Positions 8,807-16,427 of a DNA stretch of 34,336 nucleotides are shown piece after piece (position 1 is the first letter of the stretch; each line of letters starts with the position of its first letter). This DNA is from Scytonema tolypothrichoides VB-61278 (GTDB lineage Bacteria; Cyanobacteriota; Cyanobacteriia; Cyanobacteriales; Nostocaceae). Under the pieces are notes generated by a model. That model was not told the origin of the DNA, searched no databases, and was given only the letters and a program-made list of their open reading frames with translations. The translations under genes were made by a program, and so were the position numbers. Where the stretch lies: the NCBI RefSeq assembly GCF_000828085.3, contig NZ_JXCA02000023.1:502302-536637 (forward strand). Direction: 5' to 3'.

Positions 8807-9463
8807 ATGAGTCAAACACCTTCTCAAAATGAAAGCCGCGAGATGCTGAAGTGGTTGAACCACAACCGCCAGATGTTATTAGATTTATATCGAAATCAAT
8901 ATGTTGCTTATAATGCTAATGGCTTAATTGCTCACAGTGAAAACTTGCGTGAAGTGTTAGAGTTAGCAGATGCTTCAGAACAGCTATATGCAATTTACTT
9001 AGTTCCCCGTAGCACCGCTTCTATCCAAATTTTACCAATTCGCTTTCGTACAGTGAGTCGCCATGATTGGCTGCCAAATTGTCATGTTAAGTTGAAGCAT
9101 AGAGATATAGATATTTCCACAACAATGTTAGTAGACTCTGGTGCAGAACTGAGTTTAATATCCTTAAAAGTTGGTCAAGATTTAGGATATGCCTTAGCTG
9201 ATGCAGAATCAGCTTTACTGGCAGAAACTATCGGTGGAAGAGTTGAGTATGTTTTACGCAATGTTGAAATGACAATTGATGGACACAGTTTTCTTGCTCC
9301 TGTGGCATGGTTACAAACTAACACAGGTGGAGAGCAATTGCTTTTGGGGCGGGAAGTTGTATTTGATAAGTTTAATATAGAGTTTAGGCAGGCTGACGAG
9401 CAAATCATTTTTAAATGGCGTGAAGATTTAAACTCATCACACAAAGCTGGTAAAAATGGCTGA
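8807..9463 (+). CDS. DUF5678 - retropepsin-like aspartic protease fusion
   Basis: This is a 218-residue soluble protein. Residues 15-55 (WLNHNRQMLLDLYRNQYVAY, then ENLREVLELA) look like the DUF5678 domain. Residues 88-198 form a single retropepsin-like domain with the catalytic motif LVDSGAELSLIS (Asp110-Ser-Gly) and the later LLLGREVVFDKF strand (178-189). Such enzymes work as dimers, each giving one aspartate. The substrate is unknown. The gene starts at ATG 8807 with no strong Shine-Dalgarno. The stop overlaps a 13-codon ORF (9456-9497), which in turn overlaps the start of the next gene, so the two genes are likely coupled. The neighbour is a membrane protein that could be its target or partner. 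Confidence 0.85.
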   Translation: MSQTPSQNESREMLKWLNHNRQMLLDLYRNQYVAYNANGLIAHSENLREVLELADASEQLYAIYLVPRSTASIQILPIRFRTVSRHDWLPNCHVKLKHRDIDISTTMLVDSGAELSLISLKVGQDLGYALADAESALLAETIGGRVEYVLRNVEMTIDGHSFLAPVAWLQTNTGGEQLLLGREVVFDKFNIEFRQADEQIIFKWREDLNSSHKAGKNG

Positions 9464-9493
9464 AATCTTTACCTTTGAACGTGGCTTAAGATT

Positions 9494-10651
9494 ATGACAG
9501 ATGAGCAACAACAGAATTTAGAATCTACTTCTACTCAAAAACCAACAACATCACAGGAAGTAAAAGAAAAAGTTTCTTTTCAACAAAAGACACAACGCAT
9601 TACAGCTTGGAGTGACTTTCTTAAATCAATAACTCCTTTTATATGGGCTGTTGTCATTATCATTGTGATTATTCCCTTACTAGGCAAAGCTTTAATCACA
9701 GGTTCATCTCCTGGAAAACTAGAAAATTCAGTTAAGAGTCCTAGTCAAGAAGTTCATGTAGTCGTCCCACAAATACCCAAAGATATTGATCAAGCACTCG
9801 TTACTGCTGTGAAGAATGCACATTCTCAAGCAGAGAGTTTTGCTTCAGAACAATTAGATAATTGGGTTGATGAATTGATGACTCGTGTTGATGAAAGCTT
9901 CCTCAGTTGGTATTTTAATTACTTCAATCAAAAGAAGATGGAGTTGAGTACTCCTTTTACATGGTTATATTCAACCGTTACTCATTGGACGAATAAAAAC
10001 AAACCATCTCCAGGACAAGCAGTAGCTGAAAAATTGACTCAAGATTTTCAAACAGAATTTGCTAAGCGTGTCCTCAGACCGAAAATTGCACAGCTTGAAT
10101 TTGAGAAAATTACAACAGATAGTATAAAATTTTATGTTACAGAATTGAGTCAAAATATTTCTAATATCCAGAGCAGTTACAAGATTCCTCAGGGAGATTG
10201 GGAGCGTTATCTTGGTGATATTGCAGTGACTATCAATGATATGGAAGGAAATCTTTCTAATTTATCATTGAAGGTTTTGACTGGTGGAAGTACTTATTTA
10301 CTTGCAAAAGCAATGATTCCAACAGTGACAAAGGTAGGAAGTAAAATTGCCGTATCTTTTGCCGGAAAAGCTGGTGCAAAAATGGCAGCAAAGACTGGTG
10401 GTGTCGTGGCTGGAAAAATTGGAGCACAGTTATTAGACCCAATTGTAGGTATAGGTATCATAATTTGGGATGTTTGGGATTATAATCATACGGTGGCGGT
10501 TGAAAAACCAAGATTACGAGAAGCTATTTACGATTATTTGAAACAAGTCAAATTTTCTCTGCTAGAAAACCCGGAAAATGGCATCATGGTAGCAATTAAT
10601 CAAGTAGAGAGTGGGATTTTGAAGTCTATTAAAACATCTGCTTCCAATTAG
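9494..10651 (+). CDS. Membrane protein with C-terminal glycine-rich segment, unknown
   Basis: I do not recognise a named family for this 385-residue protein. Residues 1-45 are polar, 49-66 form a strongly hydrophobic helix (WAVVIIIVIIPLLGKAL), and 95-255 are a mostly helical soluble region. Residues 282-328 are rich in Gly and Ala (KIAVSFAGKAGAKMAAKTGG, then GKIGAQLLDPIVGIGIIIWD). This looks like a glycine-zipper membrane segment as seen in some pore-forming or membrane-lodging proteins. It starts 30 bp after the retropepsin gene. The TAG stop falls exactly at the left end of a MITE-like element, so the present C-terminus may be shorter than the ancestral one. Function is unknown. Confidence 0.75.
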   Translation: MTDEQQQNLESTSTQKPTTSQEVKEKVSFQQKTQRITAWSDFLKSITPFIWAVVIIIVIIPLLGKALITGSSPGKLENSVKSPSQEVHVVVPQIPKDIDQALVTAVKNAHSQAESFASEQLDNWVDELMTRVDESFLSWYFNYFNQKKMELSTPFTWLYSTVTHWTNKNKPSPGQAVAEKLTQDFQTEFAKRVLRPKIAQLEFEKITTDSIKFYVTELSQNISNIQSSYKIPQGDWERYLGDIAVTINDMEGNLSNLSLKVLTGGSTYLLAKAMIPTVTKVGSKIAVSFAGKAGAKMAAKTGGVVAGKIGAQLLDPIVGIGIIIWDVWDYNHTVAVEKPRLREAIYDYLKQVKFSLLENPENGIMVAINQVESGILKSIKTSASN

Positions 10652-10740
10652 ACATCTGGTGAAATTAATTGTGCGTTATCTGCAACTCTTGTAGAGACGT
10701 TCCATGGAACGTCTCTACATTGTTTTCCAACAGATATCTA
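10649..10740. mobile_element. 92-bp MITE-like element, copy 1
   Basis: The ends TAGACATCTGGTGAAA and the complement of TTTTCCAACAGATATCTA are imperfect inverted repeats flanked by TA, as expected for an IS630/Tc1-mariner type non-autonomous element. The centre is a perfect 30-bp palindrome at 10690-10719 with TGTAGAGACGT arms. It is nearly identical to the copy at 30305-30397. Its left TA-G forms the stop codon of the membrane protein gene. No transposase is in the window. Confidence 0.8.
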
Positions 10741-10757
10741 TTGAATCATATTTGTGT

Positions 10758-11789
10758 TCAACTGTAGATTGATCTCTCTTTGAAAGCATCAATAATTATT
10801 TTTTTATCCATCACTGCTAACATGAGCGATAAATCTGGAGAAATTCTTTCTGTTAAATTTAGCTCTTGAGTAGCAATATCAAAAGTCTTTCCTTGCAGTA
10901 TTTGATAACCAAGTTCCATCACTTCAGACCAAGTCGCCTCACTTTCAAGATAAGCTTTAGCCATAGTCATGAGCAAGTCTTGATATTGATTCCCCTCAGT
11001 TTTTGTCATCATTGTGTGGGGAATTTCAAAGATTTTGTCAAAGCTGTAATACCAAGATTTTGGCTGCTGTTCAATTGTAGTTTTAGAAAACTCTTGCAAT
11101 TCACAGTGATTGATAGCTGGGTCGCTTTCACTATAAATAATAAACATCGGCACGGCTAAATTAGTTTTGACTCTATCAATAATTTCTTGACCCATTTCTA
11201 AAAAAATCCGCAGTGCTGGAATGCGGAAGCCTTCATAGCCAAAATTACCTGTATTATCTTTATTCAGCCATTCATAATAAATTGGGAGAACTTCCACGAC
11301 AAAATTTATAATTGCGTTATTACTGCTTATGTAAGGAGCAAAGAGTAAAGCTTTTTTAATTGATTCGGGATATTCTAAAGCTAAAGTTGCTGCCAAATTT
11401 CCACCTGTGGATAATCCACCTACTATCACTTGCTCTCCTAAATTTTGTGCCACCTTCAACCAAGAAAGTGCAAACTCTTGATAAATTTCGCGTTCCGTTG
11501 GTAGAGGAGGGGGATTGTCTCCATTCCAATCTCCAGCGACTCCGTGACCTGGTTGTAAGGGTACTAAAACATTGTAACCAGCGTCAAATAGTTTTTTTCC
11601 TATGGGTTCAAACTGATAAGGACCAGCAGTAAATCCATGAAAAAAAAGGCAAACTTTTGAAGTTGGATGTGGATGGAGAAAAATTTTTGATCGGCAAGCA
11701 TCATTTCTTATTGGTAGAGTTTCCTCCACTGATTTGACTTGTTGAATGATGGCTGCTTTTGTTGTGATATAGTCAGATAGATTTGACAT
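10758..11789 (-). CDS. Alpha/beta hydrolase (serine esterase/lipase-like)
   Basis: This is a 343-residue cytoplasmic protein with no signal peptide. The oxyanion region FFHGFTAGPYQFEP is at 49-62. The nucleophile elbow GGLSTGG contains Ser127, an acid lies in SESDPAIN (Asp223) and the base in EIPHTMM (His258), giving a full catalytic triad. PLQPGHG at 77-83 is like the S33 aminopeptidase/monoglyceride lipase group. A region of about 60 residues after the triad (285-343) is extra and unassigned. The substrate is unknown. The gene is convergent with the membrane protein gene, separated by the MITE-like element. The ATG at 11789 is AT-rich upstream with no clear Shine-Dalgarno. Confidence 0.85.
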   Translation of the reverse strand: MSNLSDYITTKAAIIQQVKSVEETLPIRNDACRSKIFLHPHPTSKVCLFFHGFTAGPYQFEPIGKKLFDAGYNVLVPLQPGHGVAGDWNGDNPPPLPTEREIYQEFALSWLKVAQNLGEQVIVGGLSTGGNLAATLALEYPESIKKALLFAPYISSNNAIINFVVEVLPIYYEWLNKDNTGNFGYEGFRIPALRIFLEMGQEIIDRVKTNLAVPMFIIYSESDPAINHCELQEFSKTTIEQQPKSWYYSFDKIFEIPHTMMTKTEGNQYQDLLMTMAKAYLESEATWSEVMELGYQILQGKTFDIATQELNLTERISPDLSLMLAVMDKKIIIDAFKERSIYS

Positions 11790-12203
11790 ATTTTATGCAT
11801 ATTGAAGTTGCTATCTTTTTAGGAAAAACTCCACTTCATTTGAATATGCTACCAGACGTATAACTCTTAAAACAGAGATTTTGCACCATTTTCAATAAGA
11901 GGCAGAGCCTCAATTTCTCGTTCCCAGGCTGCAGCCCAGGAACGAGCGCAGTAGTCTAGCCCTAGCTGTATTCATTCTTAATATGTGTGACAGCTTATAA
12001 CTGTTAAAACAGAAACTCAATCGTCTATGGTAACGGTAGAAAGTCATCCATTTGTGTATAAATAGTATTTTTTTTGACGTTTTTATTATACGTAGAGAAC
12101 AGAAGACAAGAAAAAAGAAGGTAGCAATGGTATTCTATGCTCCTACCTCGCTCAGGTTAAACTAGGTCTGATAACAGCCACTCTGTAAACATATGAGGCT
12201 TTT
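11790..12203. other. Divergent intergenic region with one palindrome
   Basis: No gene is seen in these 414 bp between the hydrolase (minus) and the YbjN-like gene (plus). A 30-bp palindromic repeat lies at 11917-11946. The sequence GTATAACTCTTAAAACAGA at 11857 recurs with changes near 11994 (cttataactgttaaaacaga), a short imperfect duplication. Promoters for both genes should be here but none is obvious. Confidence 0.55.
11917..11946. repeat. CTCGTTCC...GGAACGAG palindrome
   Basis: This is a 30-bp near-perfect inverted repeat (CTCGTTCC, CA, GGCTGCAGCC, CA, GGAACGAG). It matches a dispersed palindrome common in cyanobacterial intergenic DNA. Confidence 0.75.
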
Positions 12204-12761
12204 ATGGCAGCTGATCTACAACAGATTGCTTATTATTTAGACAACCTTGGTTGGGACTACCGTATCGACGAAGAAGAAGACCGTATTGTCACAGGTGTAG
12301 AAAGTGATAATGTTGAAGATTTCCTGATTGTTGTCCAGCTGGACGAAGAGGGAAAATTTTTCCGGCTATTTGCGCCCCAAGTGTTATCAGGGGTGACAGA
12401 TCACCCTCACAAAGCAGCTATTCTTCAAACAATGCTTTATATTTCCTGGGAAACCAAAATGCTGCAATGGGAGTATGATCCATCAGATGGCGAAATCCGT
12501 GCCATAATTGAGTTTCCCCTGGAAGACTCGATTCTCACAGAAAAGCAATTTAACCGTTGTTTACATGGGTTAGTTCAGCTTGTTGATTCTGTGGCGATAC
12601 CTCGTCTGATAGCAGTGATGGAAACAGGTCATGACCCTGGTAATGTAGAACTTGGTGAGAGAATTCTACTCAGCATTCAGGAACAAGCTCCTGGATTGCT
12701 AGATCTCTTAGAAAAGGCGATGGAAGCTCGTAAAAGAAGGGGAAGTTTTCCTGGCGAATAA
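12204..12761 (+). CDS. YbjN-like domain protein
   Basis: This is a 185-residue acidic protein. Residues 1-135 have the alternating helix and strand pattern of the YbjN/type III secretion chaperone-like fold: IAYYLDNLGWDYRIDEEEDR, then DNVEDFLIVVQLDEEGKFF and AAILQTMLYISWETKMLQWE. The C-terminal helix region (150-185) is charged. There is no signal peptide. Members are common in cyanobacteria, and no reaction is known; a chaperone or regulatory binding role is only suggested by the fold. The next gene, DUF3318, starts 75 bp later on the same strand, so they may be co-transcribed. Confidence 0.72.
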   Translation: MAADLQQIAYYLDNLGWDYRIDEEEDRIVTGVESDNVEDFLIVVQLDEEGKFFRLFAPQVLSGVTDHPHKAAILQTMLYISWETKMLQWEYDPSDGEIRAIIEFPLEDSILTEKQFNRCLHGLVQLVDSVAIPRLIAVMETGHDPGNVELGERILLSIQEQAPGLLDLLEKAMEARKRRGSFPGE

Positions 12762-12836
12762 GCCGAATCGCCAGTGAAATCGCTATACTCCAAAGTGATA
12801 CCCTCTATATACTGAAGTTTTCTAGGGCTGGATATT

Positions 12837-13481
12837 ATGACATCCTATGTAACCTCCTCTGCCAAAGCAGAAATGAGCGAACTACGGCGGTTAAAGGGCT
12901 TACTACCACCGGAATTGCAAAGCTGGGTCACGGTTGAAGGTACGACTGAGGTTAATCCACCGATGATCCGCTGCGAAGAAATTGGCAAAGACCAAGTCGA
13001 AGTTCAAATCGACTTGGCAAAATGGGATTCACTGGCGATGGATCAGCGCAATCTATTATTCTGGCACGAAGTAGCCCGCATTCAAAATGACACTATTCCC
13101 AAAGATGGTTGGGAAATGGCGGCTTTGGCGATTGGTTTAGGCGGTGCTGTTGGTGAGTTGTGGGTACAGGATGGATTGTTGCTAGTACTCGCTTTGGGTT
13201 TGTGTGGAGTTTCCGGCTGGCGACTTTATCAAAAGAACAATGGCGAAAAGCAATTAAAAGAATTGGTTGATGCGGACGAGAAGGCGATCGCCTTAGCAAC
13301 TCGCTTCGGTTACACTCTCCCCAATGCCTACAAAAGTCTGGGTAGCGCCTTGAAAACCCTTATTGACAACACACCCAGCAAGCGCCAGCGGTCTAAATAC
13401 GAAGCACGCCTCTCTGCCCTTAAGCGTAGTGCCAATAAGGCAAAATCAAAATCTAGGAATATGGATGAAGGCGGAATTTAA
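12837..13481 (+). CDS. DUF3318 family membrane-associated protein
   Basis: In this 214-residue protein the N-terminal part has AEMSELRRLKGLLPPELQSW and later DQRNLLFWHEVARIQNDTIP, which I recognise as the cyanobacterial DUF3318 family. Two closely spaced hydrophobic segments at about 94-125 (MAALAIGLGGAVGELW, then DGLLLVLALGLCGVSGW) suggest a membrane hairpin. The C-terminus is basic (RSANKAKSKSRNM). HEVARI resembles a metallopeptidase HExxH-like helix but lacks the second His, so I do not call a protease. The stop TAA is followed directly by a heptamer repeat array. Confidence 0.8.
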   Translation: MTSYVTSSAKAEMSELRRLKGLLPPELQSWVTVEGTTEVNPPMIRCEEIGKDQVEVQIDLAKWDSLAMDQRNLLFWHEVARIQNDTIPKDGWEMAALAIGLGGAVGELWVQDGLLLVLALGLCGVSGWRLYQKNNGEKQLKELVDADEKAIALATRFGYTLPNAYKSLGSALKTLIDNTPSKRQRSKYEARLSALKRSANKAKSKSRNMDEGGI

Positions 13482-13575
13482 CAGTCATCAGTTATCAGTT
13501 ATCAGTTACCAATTATCAAAGAGAAATACGGATTCGTTTCTTTTGTTAACTGTTAACTGTTCACTGTTCACTGAT
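13479..13575. repeat. Heptamer arrays filling a convergent gap
   Basis: Just after the DUF3318 stop come CAGTCAT/CAGTTAT units (to about 13519). From 13546 to 13574 come GTTAACT/GTTCACT units, which reach the stop of the convergent phytase-like gene. The whole 94-bp gap between two genes is thus mostly made of 7-bp repeats of two types. Confidence 0.85.
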
Positions 13576-15135
13576 TTAAGTATGACTTCGCCGTTTCAGC
13601 CAGAAACTGCTTAAACCCAGCAATATGAGTCCAGTTGTTGTTGTTGCTTCTGGCACTTTTTGTGATGGGACAAATTTGCCGAGTTCAGCCGAACTTACCT
13701 TAAACGAGTAAAGGAACCCAGGAATTAACTTTTGACCTTCTGGGCAGCCACTGTCAATTGTTTTCTTGCTGTAGCTGGTACCATTGGTATTGCTACAAAT
13801 GTCAAACTGAGTGGAATTGTCCTCTTGAGTGACGCTAAAATCATTGTCTGTTCCAATGAGCAGGGCATAAGAACCATCATTGAGTCGCGGACCAATTGTA
13901 AGACCTTCCATCTTTTCTGCTATCTTGGTCCAATCACCTGGATTGTCAGGACTCAAAGTTGCAGCAATATCCAAAAATAAAGATTTACTAACTGGGTTAA
14001 CACCAGTGGGTAATGTATTGGTGTTTGCCAAACTGATTTCGGTGACATCGGTTGCAGCCGTTAAATCAATTTTGTACACTCGCTTGCTACCAACAGGTGG
14101 TGGTGTCTGGGTTGGATCTTGTACCAAATTATTCAGTGCGTCCACCCCAAACCCGCGATTATCTCTTTCTATGACTAGGAATTCCTTTTCATTGAGCGCA
14201 GTAATAGAACTCAAACCAATATTACGCCCTTGGGAATTTGCCGCAAAATCATCTTTTGTTCCAGGAATGCGGGAGTTAATGTCTGCTAAACTTTCTAGTT
14301 GATAGATGTACTGAGCCGTACTTTTTCCAGTTGCTGTGTCAAATTCTACTAATCGTAAATTACCACTACGTCGTCCGTCTGGTGAACCATCGTTTGAACC
14401 TTCGTTTACCAAGGGACCTTGTAGCACAGCATAGAGTTTGCTACCATCAGGTAAAAGAGTTAAGCCTTCAAATCCTCGATTATCTTGGCGTCCATTGGTA
14501 ATGGTTGGACGACCATCGACAAAGTTCAGCTTGCCATTCGCTTCTTTTGGAATTAAATTTTCTGGGATGGTAAACGCCCGTAAGAACGAACCGTCAGGTT
14601 TGAATTCATACACAGACGGCCCATACTCATCAGACACATAAAAATGACCATTAGGAGCAACAGCAAATCCTTCTGGGTCAAAACTTAAACCAAGAGTTCC
14701 TGCATTGCCATTCAGCAATGTGGGGTTTATGCCGTTAAAATTTTGACCATCTTTTGTGAACAAAATCGTTTCTAGGACTTGAAAATTTGCAATTGCCCCT
14801 GTACTGGGATCAACATCTAAAGAAAACTTTTGTACTCGTGTGTTGTATGGGATTCTGCCGCCACCGGGACCGCGATCGCCCAACCCATAATATACATTAT
14901 TCGAGCGGTCATAGTAGAGATCCGAGAAAAATCCCAAACGATTGACATTAGCGCTGTTGCCACTAAATGGGTATAAATCTGTACTTTCACCACCAATGGA
15001 GAGGGTATTGTTTAAGGAAATACCATATGCCGATTTTATGTATCCCGTAAGACTGACTGCGGACAGAATTAACGAGCAGCTTAACAGGGAAAACAAATGC
15101 TTGACTTGAATCATGCGTAAGAGAAAAAGAATCAT
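13576..15135 (-). CDS. Secreted phytase-like esterase with PEP-CTERM tail
   Basis: This is a 519-residue protein. The N-terminus has a hydrophobic signal segment (HLFSLLSCSLILSAVSL, about 13-29). The body (50-460) carries features of the esterase-like phytase family (PF13449): GLGDRGPGG, FDPEGFAVAPNGHFYVSDEY, and NRGFEGLTLLPDGSKLYAVL. The C-terminus VPEATTTTGLILLGL followed by SFWLKRR is a PEP-CTERM sorting signal with PEA in place of PEP. Expected location is the cell surface or outside. Two starts are possible (15135 or Met8 at 15114); neither has a clear Shine-Dalgarno. The substrate (phosphoester or other ester) is not shown by sequence. The gene is convergent with DUF3318. Confidence 0.85.
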   Translation of the reverse strand: MILFLLRMIQVKHLFSLLSCSLILSAVSLTGYIKSAYGISLNNTLSIGGESTDLYPFSGNSANVNRLGFFSDLYYDRSNNVYYGLGDRGPGGGRIPYNTRVQKFSLDVDPSTGAIANFQVLETILFTKDGQNFNGINPTLLNGNAGTLGLSFDPEGFAVAPNGHFYVSDEYGPSVYEFKPDGSFLRAFTIPENLIPKEANGKLNFVDGRPTITNGRQDNRGFEGLTLLPDGSKLYAVLQGPLVNEGSNDGSPDGRRSGNLRLVEFDTATGKSTAQYIYQLESLADINSRIPGTKDDFAANSQGRNIGLSSITALNEKEFLVIERDNRGFGVDALNNLVQDPTQTPPPVGSKRVYKIDLTAATDVTEISLANTNTLPTGVNPVSKSLFLDIAATLSPDNPGDWTKIAEKMEGLTIGPRLNDGSYALLIGTDNDFSVTQEDNSTQFDICSNTNGTSYSKKTIDSGCPEGQKLIPGFLYSFKVSSAELGKFVPSQKVPEATTTTGLILLGLSSFWLKRRSHT

Positions 15136-15320
15136 GAATAACTTTTTTCAGCATCTGACTTTCGTGTTAAGAACAAATTAACTCTCTAACAATGTCATGT
15201 TTCTTACATCAAAAATTTATACAATTGGATTTTTGCTTGATAATATCTTCACAAAGGTTAGTAGTGAGTAGGACAATTAATAACTAACTACTAACACGTT
15301 TAGATTTTTACTCTCAAAAG

Positions 15321-16118
15321 TTAAAGTTGATTCAGCATTTTATGGGTTTGAGGAACGACACGTACACACTTGACAAAACGCTTCATTAATGCTTGCCAAT
15401 TTAAGACTTGACTGGGAGAGGGAGCAGCCACAGGTAGTTGTTTGAACGCACCAGGATCATCTAATGGCGTGACAGATTGTAAAAATACTGGGATAGATGG
15501 ATTGACAGACGCTACCAATTGAGCTGACTGTTCTAACTCAGTGGGATTTGTTGTTTGAGAAACAATTATCTTAACAAAAACTTCTACTTGTGATGTCCAA
15601 CACAGATGAAGAAATTCAGCATGTTCTCGCCAACGATTTTCGCCACTTGCACTAGGCAGTTTGAAATCCATTCCCACAGAGTCTATTAGTGGTAGTATAT
15701 TCTTAAGTTGGTCTGGACGATGTCCCCCAGTTTCCAAGTATACGGGTAAACTTGTCAATGAGCGTACTTGGGGTAAGAATTCTACCAAAAATGGGGTGTG
15801 TAAAAGTGGTTCGCCACCCGTAATGGTAATTGTATCGTGTAGACAAGGCAAGTTTTGTCGCTCAACCCATTCTAGTAACATGGGTAATGAAACAGGATTC
15901 GAGTAAATTTCAAAGTCACGTAATCCAGGGGTTTGCTCTATCCTACAAGTGTGTGGTGCATTCCAAGTGTGTGCGCTATCGCAAAAGTGACAACGCAAGT
16001 CACAAAGAGCAAAACGAATGAAAATTTGACGTGTTCCCACATTCAGTCCTTCCCCTTGTATGGCGGAAAAGACCTCTATCAGGCGTGCGGTAGGTGTAAC
16101 AGTAGTCTTAATGGTCAT
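15321..16118 (-). CDS. queE: 7-carboxy-7-deazaguanine synthase QueE
   Basis: This is a 265-residue radical SAM enzyme that makes 7-carboxy-7-deazaguanine on the way to queuosine in tRNA. It has FSAIQGEG (17-24), the CDLRCHFC cluster motif (Cys39, Cys43, Cys46; the spacing is the CX3CX2C radical SAM form), TITGGEPLL for SAM binding and METGG-like YLETGGHRP. The length is on the long side; the insert between the cluster and the GGEP motif is of the usual cyanobacterial kind. It seems to be a single-gene unit. Other queuosine genes are not in the window. Confidence 0.92.
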   Translation of the reverse strand: MTIKTTVTPTARLIEVFSAIQGEGLNVGTRQIFIRFALCDLRCHFCDSAHTWNAPHTCRIEQTPGLRDFEIYSNPVSLPMLLEWVERQNLPCLHDTITITGGEPLLHTPFLVEFLPQVRSLTSLPVYLETGGHRPDQLKNILPLIDSVGMDFKLPSASGENRWREHAEFLHLCWTSQVEVFVKIIVSQTTNPTELEQSAQLVASVNPSIPVFLQSVTPLDDPGAFKQLPVAAPSPSQVLNWQALMKRFVKCVRVVPQTHKMLNQL

Positions 16119-16427
16119 GTGATGATAGCAATAGGTATGTGCTACGTTGGCACAAAAGCAAGAATGTTTTTCACAAAAGAAATATGAAGCATTCAGTCAA
16201 AAATATGAAGATACGGCAAAAATGAGAAACCGAAAGTAGGAAATGAAGAAGAAAATATGAAATACTTTATTTCTTACCCGTTATTCTTTCTTGGCATACT
16301 TCATTCTTGACACTTCAAATTAGTTAGCTTCTTGTTCCATTGTGAATCGTCCCTGATGATATCCAATCTCAACTGAAGTAACTATCAATTCGCTTGGACT
16401 AAATAGTGTTTGGCAGATTATATTGAC
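16119..16427. other. Divergent promoter gap queE / sugar transferase
   Basis: About 309 bp without a gene. It has purine-rich sequence with several AAATATGAA motifs at about 16181-16262. A TTGACA box at 16307 could be a -35 element for the sugar transferase gene, but I see no convincing -10. Confidence 0.4.

Noticed and set aside
13087-13105. HEVARI in DUF3318 as a zinc protease site
   Set aside because: HExxH is not met (HEVAR), so no metalloprotease call.
13880-14302. 140-residue plus-strand ORF
   Set aside because: It is antisense to the phytase-like gene, which has signal peptide, domain motifs and PEP-CTERM tail.
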